Source of the DNA: Manis javanica
Lineage: Eukaryota; Chordata; Mammalia; Pholidota; Manidae
Reading direction: 5' to 3'
Length of the DNA: 64,000 nt
Assembly: GCF_040802235.1 (NCBI RefSeq)
Contig: NC_133172.1
Coordinates: 57,729,613-57,793,612, forward strand
The notes beneath the pieces were generated by a model. It saw nothing but the letters and a program-made list of their open reading frames with translations. It was not told the origin of the DNA and did not search any database. Each line of letters begins with the position of its first letter. Position 1 is the stretch's first letter. Below, piece after piece: positions 37,110 to 49,480 of the stretch. The translations under genes were made by a program, and so were the position numbers.

Positions 37110-37620
37110 GACCACAGCATGGCCTCCGACTGATCTCCTTGAAATGCACCCTGTGGCCTATTTGTAAATGTGGGCATGCCAGCCCTTGCTCAATGCCTGC
37201 ACACTTGCCCTTTGATCTTTTGATCTCTGGTTAAAGACAGAGCTCCTACTTTGGCTGACAAGACAACACAGCCTGGATGGCTTGGCTCCTGCCTACCTCT
37301 CACACCTCTCCCCACCACAACCATATACCCCACTCTTTCCACCCTCCTTCCCACCTCCATTCCCCTGGCTCTAGCCACAGGCATTTCTCCTGGGTGCCTT
37401 GTCAGTGTCCTCACCATGCTCCCACTTGCCACAGTGCTTTTGCACATGCTTATTCCACACTTCTTCACCTGGTTCACTCCTACCTGTCTGTCCTTCAGAC
37501 TTCAACTCAAAGTTACTTCCTCTGAGAAGCCTTCCCTGACTTCCCAAGACAAGTCAAACCCTTCAAATATCCTCTCTGGTCTCCACTCCCCTCTCCCATA
37601 GCACTTTCCAGGGGTGCAGT
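37110..37620 (+). repeat. L2 LINE 3' fragment
   Basis: 'cagtgcttttgcacatgct', 'ttcttcacctggttcactcc', 'cttcagacttcaactcaaag' and 'gagaagccttccctgactt' are the conserved end of L2 ORF2. This is a well-preserved copy of a very old family. Confidence 0.8.
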
Positions 37621-37654
37621 TTTTATACTTATATAGGGTTAATGCATTAGACTC

Positions 37655-37835
37655 CTAGACCAGGCTTTCTTAGTCCCACTGGGCATTAGCATCAACTAGA
37701 GACATTTCAAAAAGTGCAGAAGCCTCATGCCCCCCACCTCTGCCATGGCACCATGACCCGCATTCCATTCCTGTTCAATTGCTCTGAAGCATGGCTTGGA
37801 CATCTGTACTTTGCACCAGGAAGAATCCCTGGGCT
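37655..37835 (+). mobile_element. MER5A-like DNA transposon
   Basis: 'ccaggctttcttagtccca', 'gggcattagcatcaactag' and 'gacatttcaaaaagtgcag' follow MER5A order. Confidence 0.65.
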
Positions 37836-37908
37836 TGACTCTCAGCTTCATGATGGCAGGACCGCAGCTTTCCACCCAGCTGTATGTCCCTGTGCCTGCT
37901 CTGCTTAA

Positions 37909-37973
37909 GGGAGAGTGGAAGGAAGGAGGAAGCAAGGGGGAAGGAAGGGAGAAGGAAGGGGGAAGGCAGGACA
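37909..37973. repeat. GGAA-rich purine tract
   Basis: An imperfect GGAA/GGGGAA run occupies about 65 bases on the + strand. Confidence 0.75.
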
Positions 37974-38494
37974 AACAGCCTACGTAAGGAAGATACAAGT
38001 TCCAACACGAAGAACCTGTGGCTTTGCTTCCTCAGTATCTGCTTCTAGAAGGTTCTGAGGGCCACTGGGGGACCAAGCAGGATGTCATCATGAGGACCTG
38101 TGCCCTCAGGGTTTCAGTTTACCAGAGAATATCCACTGGCCCCACAGTGTCCCCCAAGCACAGCTAGTGTGAAGGGGAGGGTGCGGGTGGGGGACAGAGC
38201 TCAGAGCAGCTGTGGGAGAAGACAGGGGTTTGCTCCAGCCCACTCTGACCTCACTCAGTGGGGCACGGCACACCCTCTCTTGTCAGAGCTCCTGCCCAAG
38301 CTGTGAGCTTGCAGGGCAGGGGAACAACCGCCAGTTAGGGACAAAGCCAGTCCCTCAGCTGGGGGTGCCGGAATGGAGCACTCAACACGACTTGTCCTCT
38401 GAGGCTTGCTGTGGAGAAACAAGTCACATGATCAATGATAGCCAATGAATTAATGCCTTGCAGCTGTGCAAAATGCTATCAAGGGACGAATAAG

Positions 38495-38680
38495 GAGCCC
38501 AGGTGTTAGAACCACGCAAATCTGGGTCTGGGGCACACCTTCCAGCATGGAAGCCTGGACAGGTGGCCCCCTTCTCAGCTCAGTTTTCTTCACTGTGAAA
38601 TGGAGATAGTAGTGTGTCCTCAGCGGGCTGTCTGTGGGAAAGGGGTAATGTGCTTAAAGCACTTCGCACTCTGGCCTGGC
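38495..38680 (+). repeat. MIR SINE fragment
   Basis: 'ttagaaccacgcaaatctgg', 'tcagctcagttttcttcact' and 'gtgaaatggagatagtagtg' follow MIR. Confidence 0.65.
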
Positions 38681-38859
38681 CTGGTCTGAGCACCGCATCT
38701 CTGCTCCCACATGCAGGTGTCAGAACCGAAGTGCGGAGAACGGAGGATGGGCAGCACTGGGGCGGCTGCATATGGAAGGGCTGGCACGGTCAGCTGAGTC
38801 TTGGTGCTTTCATCCCATGCTGGCCCTTCCTCTGCTCCATCTATAAAAGTCCATCGCCT

Positions 38860-39065
38860 TCCGCTCCTCCTGACTCATTTTTCCTAGGAGGTCTTATCCT
38901 ACCCACAGCTAAAATTGCCATCTGTACACATTTATAGCACCACCCCTGGCCTCTGCTCTCAACTCCAGACTCATCCATCCAACTGCCTATTCAATATTCC
39001 CATTTGACTGTCTACGGGCACCACAAAATAAACACGGCCAAGTGAAACCTTCAGTGGCACCCCCC
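38860..39065 (+). repeat. Possible L2 fragment
   Basis: The C/T-rich text around 'caactccagactcatccatc' and 'caactgcctattcaatattc' resembles internal L2 sequence. The call is tentative. Confidence 0.35.
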
Positions 39066-39224
39066 AACCCAAGTCTGCTGCTTCCCATGTCAGGGAAGGG
39101 CCTGCCGGCCCCGGCTCACCCTCACAGTCCCCCGCCCACGCACCAGCACGCCTCTAAAATAAATCCCCAGTCTGCTTACTTTTCTTCATTCCCATTGGCA
39201 GCACCGAAGCCTCTGTCCCAGCTC

Positions 39225-39705
39225 ACTTCCTGTGGTCAGCAGAGTGACAGCCCCCAAAGATGCCCACATCCTAATCCCTGGAACCTGAGCTATGTGACGT
39301 GGGAGAAAGGACTCTGCAGGTGTGACCAAGCTATGGATCTGGAGATGGAGAGATGACCCTGGGTTACCTGCGTGGGCCCAGCGCAATTGGGAATGCCCTT
39401 CCCACGAGGCAGGAGGGCCCGAGTCAGAGAAGGAGGCGTGGTGATGCAAGCAGAGAGAGAGCTCTGAATATGCTACAGGGCTGGCTTTAAGCGGCAGAAG
39501 GCGTCACAAGCCAACAAACGCAGATGGCACCTAGAAGCCAGGAAGGAACGACAAGGAATGGATTCTGCACTGGAGCCTCCAGGGGAACCAGCCCTGCGCA
39601 CCCCTAGTGAGACGCATGTCCAACTTCGGACCTCCAGGCTATAGAATAGGTTTGTGCTGCTTTAAACCCTGAGCTGCGGGAAGTCTGTTACAGCAGCAAG
39701 AACCC
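39225..39705 (+). mobile_element. MLT1-type LTR, plus orientation
   Basis: 'gcccccaaagatgcccacat', 'cctaatccctggaacctg', 'gatggagagatgaccctggg' and the end 'acctccaggctatagaatag' followed by 'tttaaaccctgagctgcg' give an almost full MLT1 LTR. Confidence 0.8.
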
Positions 39706-40415
39706 GGTCCAACTCCTCCCCGCCTTCGCCTACTGCTCTCCCTGGGTCCCCCTGTCCATCCTCCCCACACAATGTGGGCTTTAGAAATGCATACCATTTG
39801 GGTACGTAGCACCCTTCAGGGGCTTCCATGCTGCTTGGAATAGAATTCCCGCCCTTTACGGTTGCCTAAGTTGTCCTCTGGAGCTGGCCCCTGCTGGCTG
39901 ACCCCTCCTCCCTCCTGGGACCCTCTGGCCCCGCTGCTGTCCAGGGTCTAGTCATCCTCAATGCCTTTCTGTTCCTTGAGGAACTCACACTTGCTGCCAC
40001 CTCAAGGCATTTGCTCTGCTGTTTCTCTTCGAAAAATATCCTGGTCATTTGTCATTAGGGTTTGGCCTGAGGTCCATGCTGATGACACCTTATGTTGAAG
40101 AAGCCCTTCTCTCCTTAGCTAACCTCCCTCATATTCCGTTTTATTTTCTTGCCAGCAGTTATCAGTAACTGAACTGATCCGGTTCATGCTTGTTTTTGCT
40201 TATGGTCGTGTGGTTGCAGGGGAGGACTTGCTTTTCTGTCTCCCCTCTACATCCCCCAAATTGTCAGCTCCCTGGGAGCTAATTGTTTAATTGTTTCTCA
40301 CTATTCCAGTGCTATAAAGACTGGGGTATAGCAGTACTCACTCTTTGTGTTTTAATGTCTGAATGAGTGAATGAGTGAATGAATGAATTAGTGAGTGAAT
40401 GAATGGAATGAGCAG
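39706..40415 (+). repeat. L2 LINE 3' fragment with TGAA tail
   Basis: 'cttcaggggcttccatgctg', 'gcctttctgttccttgagga', 'caaggcatttgctctgctgt' and 'aagcccttctctccttagct' are L2 ORF2-end sequence. The element runs into a short (TGAA/TGAG)n microsatellite at about 40360-40410, the usual L2-type tail. Confidence 0.75.
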
Positions 40416-40419
40416 TGTA

Positions 40420-41515
40420 GAGTCAGCATAGCGAGGGCTCAATACAGGTTGTTTGTCTATCACCATGAGAAGGCTTGCTGCTAATAACAGGGCCCTGCAC
40501 ACGCATGTGGCATCCTCATTAGCTTCATTAGCTCCCCACCAGGAGGATGGGATGCCCCCAAGGGATGGCTTTGGTCTCAGCACCCCTGCAAGAATCAAGT
40601 TGGGAGCCCCCGAGGCCTATGATGGGGCACAGGAAGTCTGGGGTGGCAGAGACCTGGTCTGGTAGCCAGATGTGCAGGCGGAAACTTCCTTGAGGGAGGC
40701 ATTCGTGTGCCTAGGAGTGCTAAGTCAGAGAGGCCACACATGCCCGCTCTCAGCATGTGGAGGTGCACACACACGCATACCCCTCACTGGCCCCACCAGG
40801 GCCCTGCCAGGAGGTCCAACCAATGAGGAACCTCGGCATGGTGGGTTTGCAGGCGCCTCCCTGGGCACCGTCTGGAGCGACACTCCCATCATTAATACCC
40901 ATGCAGCTGAGCACATGTTTTTTATTGGGATGAGTATAAATAAACAGCAACAGGAGCCTTGAAAGAAATGACCCCCAGAGGAAACCCGATCCTCAGGCAA
41001 TTAGAGCCCTTCTGTTAGGATAATTGCCAGTTGAAAGGAGGAGCTGGGTGCCAGTCCCCAAAAGGCGCCGGCACTGGCCACCCCAGGCAGCAGGCAGCCC
41101 CCCACCCGGTCGTGCACTGGGGGATGTGCTCCAGCGGGCGTGCCTGCTCTGGTCCCTGCACAGAGGGAGGACACAGACAGCAGTCAGGTGTGCACAGCCC
41201 CGTGCTGTTTCAGTGAACCTGGGGCTGATTACAACAAGGACGCGCGTTCCTACCCGGAGGGTGTGGAGGGAGACTTTCATCCCACGGGGACAGTTAGTAA
41301 AGTGCGGAGACGTTTTTGTTTGTTTCAGCTGGCATTTCGTGAGTAGAGGCCAAGGATGCCGCCAAGCAGCCTGCAGGGCACAGGAGAGCCCCCACCCACC
41401 ACAGAGGGCTGTCAGCCCGGAACGTCAACAGCTGAGGGCCTGAGGAACCTACGGGGAGCGAAGTCGCTAAGGAGCTCCGAACGCCCACTGCAGGCCAGAC
41501 CTTCGTCAAAAGCAG
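40420..41515. other. Intergenic, nothing recognised
   Basis: A GC-richer stretch (about 41040-41300) has scattered CpGs but no island-like density. The open frames on both strands lack domains. Confidence 0.5.
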
Positions 41516-41519
41516 ACCT

Positions 41520-41845
41520 TGATCTCTGAATCCTCAAAATGTCAGTATGAGGTGTAACTACCCCCCTTATTTTGTAGATGAGGAAACTGAAACTTAGTGG
41601 TTCTTTAAGTTTTTAAGCAATTTGCCTAAGATCCTGCTGCAAGCCAACACAGAGCCAGATTTCAAAGCTGAACTGATGCCACACAGTCTGAGTTTTCACC
41701 TCCAAGCTGGACCGTCATAAACTCCTACCCTGTGCCAGTGACTCACATCACCTTCTGGACCCCAAGGGAAGTGTGAGATGGTGGAAAAAGTAGACAGTGC
41801 CTAGCGCATAAAGGACCTCAACAAACAGTAGCTGTGATTGTGATT
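41520..41845. repeat. Two MIR pieces, opposite orientations
   Basis: At 41520-41705, 'ttattttgtagatgaggaaa' and 'tgaaacttagtgg' read as reverse MIR. At 41765-41845, 'gacagtgcctagcgcataaa' reads as a forward MIR tail. Confidence 0.7.
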
Positions 41846-42234
41846 GCTACTGCTGAGCTTGGAATTCAGATCCACAGAGGTGCTGATTCCCATAGGCAAG
41901 CGGAGCAATGCGGGGCGAGTAGGGGACCTGAGGGTGGGGGCTGCGGGTGGAGAGGCCTGCCCCTCTGGTGGCTATTCTCTGGCCTCACACGCCCCTCTGC
42001 ACTCCTTCCTTGGAGCAGGGTCAGATTTTGTTTGCTGGTGAAGGTACGATTCTCTGTCTCACCAAATACCCAAACCTAACAAACTGAAGTTCCAGACAGG
42101 ACTTACTGGGTCTAGAGAAGTAGGCTGTGGCGAGGGTGGGGGCACTTCTCTGCAGCTTGCAAGGCCACCTGGTTCTGACCCTCACCGGCCCCAGCCTCTC
42201 TCCAGTGGAGGGGTGAGAACAAACACTTCATCAC

Positions 42235-42420
42235 AACCTGTTCTGTGCAAGTGCTTTTGACACAGCTCAGCCCATGCTCCTGGAAGCCCCTGTGAAGTCG
42301 CAGCACACCCATTTCACAACTGGGGAAACTGCAACCCATATTGATTTGCCCACAGCTGCACAGCTGGGAAGCGGAGAGCAGAACCTGATGCCAATGTTGG
42401 TGCCTTTAAGCCCAGTGTAC
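42235..42420 (-). repeat. MIR SINE, minus orientation
   Basis: 'ccatttcacaactggggaaa' and 'tttgcccacagctgcacagc' followed by tgggaagcgg match reverse MIR. Confidence 0.75.
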
Positions 42421-42644
42421 TTATGCAAGATGGCGATAAGAATGATGTGCCCACTAGGAACTTCTTTCTGGCTCTTCTCTCCACCCCACCGGTGTGTGTT
42501 GGCCACAGAGAACATATTTCCCAAGCTCCAGACCAGTCTCCTGGTCTGGAAAGATTGGTATGCTCGGAGGGCACAAGGGGACTGAAAATTAGGACCTTCT
42601 GGAACAGCACCATTAGAATGTAACTGCAACAACACGTCTGTTCT

Positions 42645-42812
42645 GACTATAGCTACACCATCCAGTATGGGAGCCATGAGCCACAGGTAATGGTGCATTT
42701 GAACTGTAGAAGTATAACTATGGAGCTGGATTTTCCATTTTAATTTTAAATAATTGAACTTAAGTATATAGTCATAAGTGGCTAGTGGTTCTATATTGGA
42801 CAGTGCAGAGAA
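42645..42812. mobile_element. Short DNA transposon with terminal inverted repeats
   Basis: The left end 'ccatccagtatgggagcca' and right end 'agtggttctatattggacag' are imperfect inverted complements around an AT-rich centre. It resembles a common non-autonomous mammalian hAT element, but I do not commit to a family. Confidence 0.6.
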
Positions 42813-43140
42813 AATGTAGGACTCTTAGTCTCAGCTTTTTGCCAACCACATGCTTCTCAGAGCTCCCGTCCACATAAATTTCAGGTTTAAGATCCACTAG
42901 TCCTCGACTTCTCTGCGCGCAGGAGTGGAAACACTTCTTGGATGTGCTGAGTTCATAGAGGATTGCCCCATGCATGTTTCCAGTCGGCCATAGGTCATCC
43001 AGCCAATCCACAGCCATTTTGAGACCCTACTGTGTGCCAGGCCCAAACTGGGTATGGTTCCCATCCCTTCTCTGGAGAAGCTCCAGGGATAATAAGAACA
43101 GCTAAAGAACAGTAATTACCATGATATAATGATAACTGTT

Positions 43141-43352
43141 GATGATGGTTGTGATGATGATATGGCAGTGGTGATGGTGGTGGTGGTGCTGGTGGTGTGG
43201 TCATGGTGATGGTGGTGGTGGCGATGGTGGTGGTGACGGTGGTGATGGTGACAGTGGTGGTGGTGATGGAGGTGGTGGTGATGGTGGTGGTGGTGGTGGT
43301 GTGGTCATGATGGTGATGGAGGTGGTGGCAATGGTGATGGTGATGTGATGAA
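43141..43352. repeat. (TGG/TGA)n trinucleotide repeat
   Basis: About 200 bases consist mainly of GGT and GAT triplets in varying order, with a few interruptions. The minus strand reads through as a His/Thr/Ile/Pro-rich open frame, which is only the repeat translated. Confidence 0.9.
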
Positions 43353-43392
43353 TGACTGTTGTTGAGGACACAGACAGAACAGATGACGTAGG

Positions 43393-44070
43393 CATATGGA
43401 CCTGGAGTCATTCTCTGGGTCCAAATCCACCATTTACCAGCAATAAGATATGGGCAAGTCATTGGGCCCCTTTAACACTCAGATCTCTCTTTTAAAAAAT
43501 AAAGTTAATAAAAGCATGTCTCCCGAAGGCAGCCAAGAGAATTAAACAAAATATGTGACACATAGGAGGGACCGAATAAATACTAGATTTATTATTATTA
43601 TTCATTATCAGTTACTCAGAATACTATTTCCCAAGTCAATGTCTTACATAATCTCAATTATTCTTCACGCTGACTCTACTTTCCTTTCCATTTGACAGGT
43701 AAAAAAACTGAGGCTCAGACTAGAGGATCTGCCCAGGTTCTGAGAACAAGGGGTAGTGCTGTGATTTGAACCCCCATCTGTGTGACTTCAAAACTTTTTA
43801 AGCTGCCTCCTGGCCCAGCGGGCTACAAATCAGAGATGGCAGGGCTTTCAATGTGGCATTGTGGATGGAGAAACTTGGGGGCTTAGCATGCACCCGCTGT
43901 GCAACTTGAACAAGGTACTTCTTTCTCAGATCCTCAGGTGTTTCACCCGTGAGACAGGACAATTTAGGTCCCTGGGTAATTGTACAGATTACACAGAATC
44001 ACACAGGTGTGTAAATAAGATGGTCCATGTCCAATGCGTTGCATGGAGCTGGCACAGAGAACACCGAATA
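43393..44070. repeat. Cluster of three MIR copies
   Basis: 43393-43610 is forward MIR ('gatatgggcaagtcattgg'). 43610-43800 is reverse MIR ('tttgacaggtaaaaaaactg', then aggctcagac). 43855-44070 is forward MIR again ('caacttgaacaaggtacttc' and 'gagctggcacagagaacac'). Confidence 0.7.
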
Positions 44071-44079
44071 CCAGCTCAT

Positions 44080-45435
44080 ATGGTCAACTCACATCAGGTC
44101 ATTTGGTGCAAGCCTGGCAAGCAGACAGTACTGAACGAATGCTCCCACTGCGACCTTTCCTGCAGGCCCCGTCCCCTTTAATGAATGACACCCAGCGCTA
44201 ACCTCCAGACCCCTTCATCTGAGTGCAACTAAGGAACGTTGCACTGAGAGGCAAGCAGCTACCTTCCCACATGACTGGCTGCCTGGCGAGGCCAAGTGAG
44301 GAGCGAAGCAGCTCCTGGAAGCTGTGCCCTGCAGGGTCTTGCCATGCCTCGGCCGCAGGCCCTCCCTGGGGCTGGAGGTGACCCGCCACCCTCGATCATC
44401 ATCCCAGGGGAACTGGAGGCTCCACGAGAAACCCTGAAATTACAACAATCTGCTGGGATCAGAAGTGCCAGGGAAGGGAGAGGTATTTATAAACCCAGCA
44501 CCAGTCATGAGCCCTCAGGAACCTGAGCGGCGAGCAGCTTCCCCACCCCTCAGGGAAACCAAAGAGGAAAAACACCAACAGGCTCCAGGCTTGGACTCTG
44601 GTCAAACGCATCCAAGTGTCCTTCTAAATTTAGAACGCTCAGCCAAACCAGTTCTCCAGCTCACCCGGCACCTCTCCCCTGGCTGGACCAGGACCTTCTT
44701 CTGAGAGCCAGGGATACAGATGGGAGGCCAGATCCCAACCCACTCTGTCTCCCTGTGTTCCCATCCCACAGAGTGTCAGGACCTCCCAGGCCTTTCTCAC
44801 ACCGGACACGGCACCGTGAGGCAGAAAGGGATCTGAAGTCAGAGACTAGAGTTCGGTGTTCACTGCTGACACTGGCTGCTGACTCCAACCAACCTGAGCC
44901 CTTAAACAAGTGTCTCCAGCTTCCTACATCTCAGTCACTTCTTCTAGAGTGTGAGCAGAGCCTTGGACAAGTGACAATAAAAAGGTGAGCCTTCATCATC
45001 TCTTTCAAGAGCAGAATGAGATTTATCAGGGTTCTCCCAGCCGCTGAGCCTCAGACTCCTACCTTTTGCAAAGGGAATCACCTCTCAGAAAAATTCTCTG
45101 AGGGTTAAGTCCAGTGGCAAAGAGAGATCGCCTAACACAGCTGCTTACGGTGGGCGCCCAATCCACGGGGCTGAACCCAGACGGCAAGTGGAACAAGAAG
45201 GTCCTTTTCTGAGTCTCTCTCTCTGTCTCCTCCTCCTTTACTAAGATCAGCACATTTGTGTAAATATTGCCTATGTGTTCTAGGCTTCATGCTTAGTCTA
45301 GGGATAAAAACGGGGGCTGTGGTCATTGAAATCAAAAAGTGTTTCTCCATCCTTGACCCCACCTACAATTGAGTAGCATGTAGCCCATCTTCAAAGGCCT
45401 CCTCCTTGTCTAGTCCTACTACCTCCATTACTGAC
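44080..45435. other. Intergenic, nothing recognised
   Basis: No gene or confident repeat is seen. Confidence 0.5.
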
Positions 45436-45439
45436 TGTA

Positions 45440-45560
45440 ATGCTAATAACAATAACTGACAGCTACGGAGAACTTACTATGTACAGACATAGGCTGAAGA
45501 GCTTTACATGAATTACCTTTCAGCTCAATTAGTAACAGTTAATGTACATATCGGAACCGA
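45440..45560 (-). repeat. MIR SINE fragment, minus orientation
   Basis: 'gagaacttactatgtacaga' and 'gagctttacatgaattacc' follow reverse MIR. Confidence 0.6.
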
Positions 45561-45569
45561 GGTGCATCT

Positions 45570-47025
45570 GACACAATAAAACAAGCAAAGCAGCAACGCT
45601 GATGCCAAGGCTCGTGTTCTCATTTCATTCTCTCCTGGGCCCTGTGATACGCTACCACCTCTCCTCCTCGCTAGGTGGGCCCATGGGGGGTCCAAGGCTG
45701 AACTCGAGAACACACCCCCTTAGGATACTCCGTGGAGTTGGCGGATGCCCCAGCTGCCAGCCCTTGCTTCCTCTCTCTGCAGCAGGGGCCCTGGGTGCCC
45801 TGGTGTGACACCACTCTGTGCTCCAACAGCCACCCCAGCTGGGAAAGCCCCTGTCCCCCGTGTGTGCTACATCCTGTTCCCCTGGTTACAAAACACGCAG
45901 CCCTGCATTCTCAGCACCTCACCACGTTCGTGCCAAGCAGCCCTCCGATTCGGTGCTGGGGTTTTAGTGCACCTGCCTTGCCCTTGGGGGTCAGCAGCTA
46001 TGTTCCTCACTCTCGGCCTTGCTCTGGGTCTGGATGCAGTCATCCCCCAGAAGGTCTCTTTCCCAGAGCCCTTGAGCAAACAGCCCCCCGGAGACCACCC
46101 CACCATCCTCTACACTTGCCGGGACATTTCCGACCCCCGAGGTGAACGGGACGGGACAGTTTGCGCTGCCCAGCTGGGACTTTCGCTCAGAAGCTCGAGC
46201 TGCTGCCCAGCCACACGGAGGAGGCTCAGATCTTTCAGTTATCTTCTTAGCGCTGGGTTGGTTTTGTAATTACTCATCCACAGCCTTCCGCGGCTATGGT
46301 GAGAAACCTCACGTTGCATTGCAGAGACAGCTAGCCAGAGTCAGGAGTGCTTCTCTGCTCGCGGTGTTTGCTTCATAACTGCCTGATGGTTTGGACTCAA
46401 TTTCCTAAACGTTTCATGTACTCATCAGGCAGGTAGAGAATTCACGCGAGGCCAAACTCATGCCTTCACCCCGTCAGCTCCACAACCCAACCCCACGGGC
46501 TAACTGGAAGGAAGATGAGGTCCTGAGTTGTCAGCCAGAAACCCCCCGTGAAGAGGTGCGTGAGCTCTGCACGTGTCCGGAGTGGAGAGGCACCCTTCGG
46601 TGTGGTGAACTGGAAGCAGCCTGGCCTGGGACAGGCAGACACAGCAGTGCCAAGTGGGAAACAACCCAGGCCCCTCGGCTCCCGGCCTGTGAGTCAGCAG
46701 CCCTGGCTACTGCTTGTTACTCATCACGAAATTGCACGTATTTTGAAATTTGGTGACATCTGGAGTTTTGGTCTTACTCACGCTGCTTTTGGCATTTCCT
46801 TTCCTGGCATGGAGCTCTTTCTGGGTATTTTTCAAATGTGTATGTAGGGAATTACATAGAAACCCCAATAAACTGAATCCTGCTAAGGGCACAGCTTGAA
46901 CTTCAGGCCTTACCCGTTTGTCTCATGGTCTGATGGGTATTCACACCAAGAAAGGCTGACCAGAGACCATAAACATATGGCGTCAAGCTTCAACTCGGCA
47001 GAACCACTTCCTTCTACTTTAAGAC
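45570..47025. other. Intergenic, nothing recognised
   Basis: Overlapping open frames of up to 174 codons at 45732-46269 are in C-rich sequence, have no domain, and are not supported by splice or codon signals. Confidence 0.5.
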
Positions 47026-47029
47026 CTGC

Positions 47030-47150
47030 TCTTCCATATACCAGGTGTGAACCTGGCAAATCACTTCTCTGACTTTCTCTTACTCTATTTAAAAAATGGG
47101 GGAAATAATATCAGAAGTAAAGCACTTAGATGTTAATTAAATACTTAATC
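47030..47150 (+). repeat. MIR SINE fragment
   Basis: 'gtgtgaacctggcaaatcac' and 'ttaaaaaatgggggaaata' follow MIR. Confidence 0.55.
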
Positions 47151-47699
47151 ACAGATTTCTAAAAACCAAAGACATTTTAAAGGCCTAAGCACAGTGTCGT
47201 CATCCCACCAAAAAATTATCAACAACACCTTAATATTATTTACACATACATACACAGTTTTTTGTTCAAATCAGAATCTGAAGCAGTCTACACATGGCAA
47301 TTAGCAGATATGCCTCTCCCAGGTTCCCTCTTCCCATCGACATCTTCTTCTTTGAAGCTCACGGGTAAAGCAACCAAATGCTAAAATCCTTTGCCGTGTC
47401 GTTTTCCACATTCTAGATCTGACTAATTGCATTGATGGAGTTTTGTTTAATGTATTGCTCTCCCCTGAATTTCCTGGACACTGGAAGTTCGATTTAGAGC
47501 CAGGTAGCACTCTGTTCTGCCATGAGGAGGAAAATATGTCTAGTTGTCCCCCTTTTGGTAAATGAAAAGGAATGGTGATCAGTACCTAAACCTAATAACA
47601 CATTAGGGGTTGTAGCTCAATCACTTTTAAGAGCATAAAAGGGACCTGAGTCCAAAAAGTATGAGGAACACCAGTAGAGAGTAAAGGTGACCGGGGTTT

Positions 47700-48245
47700 A
47701 GAAATGAGACAGCCCTACACTCTAAACCCAGCAGTTGCCCTTTACCAGCTAAAACTAGTTCTGGACTTGGAAGTTACTTAACCTGTTTGAGCCTCAATTT
47801 CCTCAACTGCGAAAAGGAGATGATATCACCCAACCAGATCGTCTGTTGTAAGGATTAAACAAAACAGGTAACAAAGGCAGCATATGGCACCTGGTCTCTC
47901 CATTCATGACCCCGCCTCCCTTGGAAAGTATCCTAACCTACAATGTGATCTGGGTCTGTCTGTCTGATGGGGAAAACCGTGCTGAGTGTGGCCCAAGGAG
48001 AACGGTATGGGGTAGACTGAAGACAGAGACAAAAGAACCCCCTCACCCTTCCTGAGGCACAGGCACCCCTCCAATACTAGGGCCTCCAAAACGAGTTTGG
48101 GCTTGAGACAACAAGAGCGCGGGTCAGAGTGTGGCTCTGACGTTCCCTGGCCGTGTGCCCTCCAGGAGCCTTGAGGTGCTTGCTACAATGATGCATAACT
48201 CTTGGGCTCATTGTGAGGAGTGATGATATGGTATTGTCTAAATTG
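47700..48245 (+). repeat. Two forward MIR fragments
   Basis: 47700-47895 carries 'gagcctcaatttcctcaact' then gcgaaaagg, a good MIR match. 48105-48245 is weaker ('gtgtggctctgacgttccct' and 'gctcattgtgaggagtgatg'). Confidence 0.6.
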
Positions 48246-49019
48246 TCTTGACCTCCATCTGCAGAAACACCAAGAACAGCCAGAGATGAGAAAAATATTT
48301 ATATTTACACAGCCAGGATCAAACACCTTGGTTTAGAAGAGAGAAATAGCTATTAAAAAAAATTTTTTTAGATGAAACAGCCATTTTTCCATTCCTCCTG
48401 TAAATAAGAAAGTATCTCCCTGAAGGACTTAGTTTTATTCACTTGAATTTAGTTCAGTACCTAAGGTTTGCAGGCACCCAGAAAAGAAAGGGATAAAGAA
48501 GGTCTATTTTCCTGCCCTCAAACTGAACTGAGAGTTTCATTCATTCTTGCATTTGTTATTTTACTTATTCATTCAACAAGCAGCATCTTGACCCCTTTTC
48601 TTTTTGTGCAAGACACAAAAGCACTGATGATTCAAAACTGGTTTTTGCCTTCAAGTAAACTCACATCTATGTCATTTAAAAGCAACACCTTGAGTTGTAA
48701 CATTATTTAATGTTATTTTCAACAGCTTTAACAACAGCATAAGTCTGACAGTTTGAGTACTGTTCACAGGAATTGGAATGCGGGCAGCACAGTGTAAGTG
48801 AAAGGACAGAAGCCTTAGACTCTAAACCCAAAAGCCAAGCCAACATCACCAACAAGGGAAAAAATGGACACGATGTGCCTTCAGATACGATGCACCGGAA
48901 AAGATGTAATTGCATCTGTGAAAGCATTTTCTTGCCAAAAATGCATAGCCAGAATTTAATAACAGGGAAAAAGATAAGACAAACCTGAAATGAGGGGTCA
49001 TGCTACAAAATATAACTAA

Positions 49020-49335
49020 CCTATTAGATTCTCTTCAAACTGTCAAGGTCAAGAAAAACCTCAGGAAGGTGTGGAAACAGTTCCAAATTAAAGGAGAATG
49101 AGGACTAAATGTCATGTCTGATCCTGATTTAGATTCTGGACCAGAAAAAAAGGACATTCGTAGGACAGCTGGTAAAATCTGAATAATTAGATTATAATAT
49201 TGTTATTAATATTAACTTCCTGATTTTTATAATTGTGCCACATTTATACACATTGGTAACACTGGAGCTGGGTGAAGGGTATGTGGGATTTTGGGGGGGT
49301 ATAAAACAAGTGTGAAATTATTTCAGAATGAAAAG
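49020..49335 (+). mobile_element. Old L1 3' end
   Basis: 'tagattctggaccagaaaaa' then aaggacatt, and 'ggagctgggtgaagggtatg', are typical of old L1 3'UTR copies. The element ends near 'ttatttcagaatgaaaa'. Confidence 0.55.
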
Positions 49336-49344
49336 ACAAACAGA

Positions 49345-49480
49345 CAAGTTGGAATTCCTGCTCACTGCTTAGCACTGTGTGTCCTTGGGCAAGTTACCTC
49401 ACCTCTCTGGGCCACAGTTTTCTCTCTTATTGAAAGGGGGCATTAAAAGAGATTGGGCATAAAAATATTTTATGAATTAG
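49345..49480 (+). repeat. MIR SINE fragment
   Basis: 'gtgtgtccttgggcaagtta' then cctcacctctctgggcc is a strong MIR core match. Confidence 0.8.

Noticed and set aside
42995-43462. 155-codon minus-strand open frame rich in His and Thr
   Set aside because: It is the translation of the TGG/TGA triplet repeat with flanking MIR sequence.
45745-46269. 174-codon plus-strand open frame
   Set aside because: It overlaps another long frame (45732-46145), has no domain, and lies in C-rich intergenic DNA.
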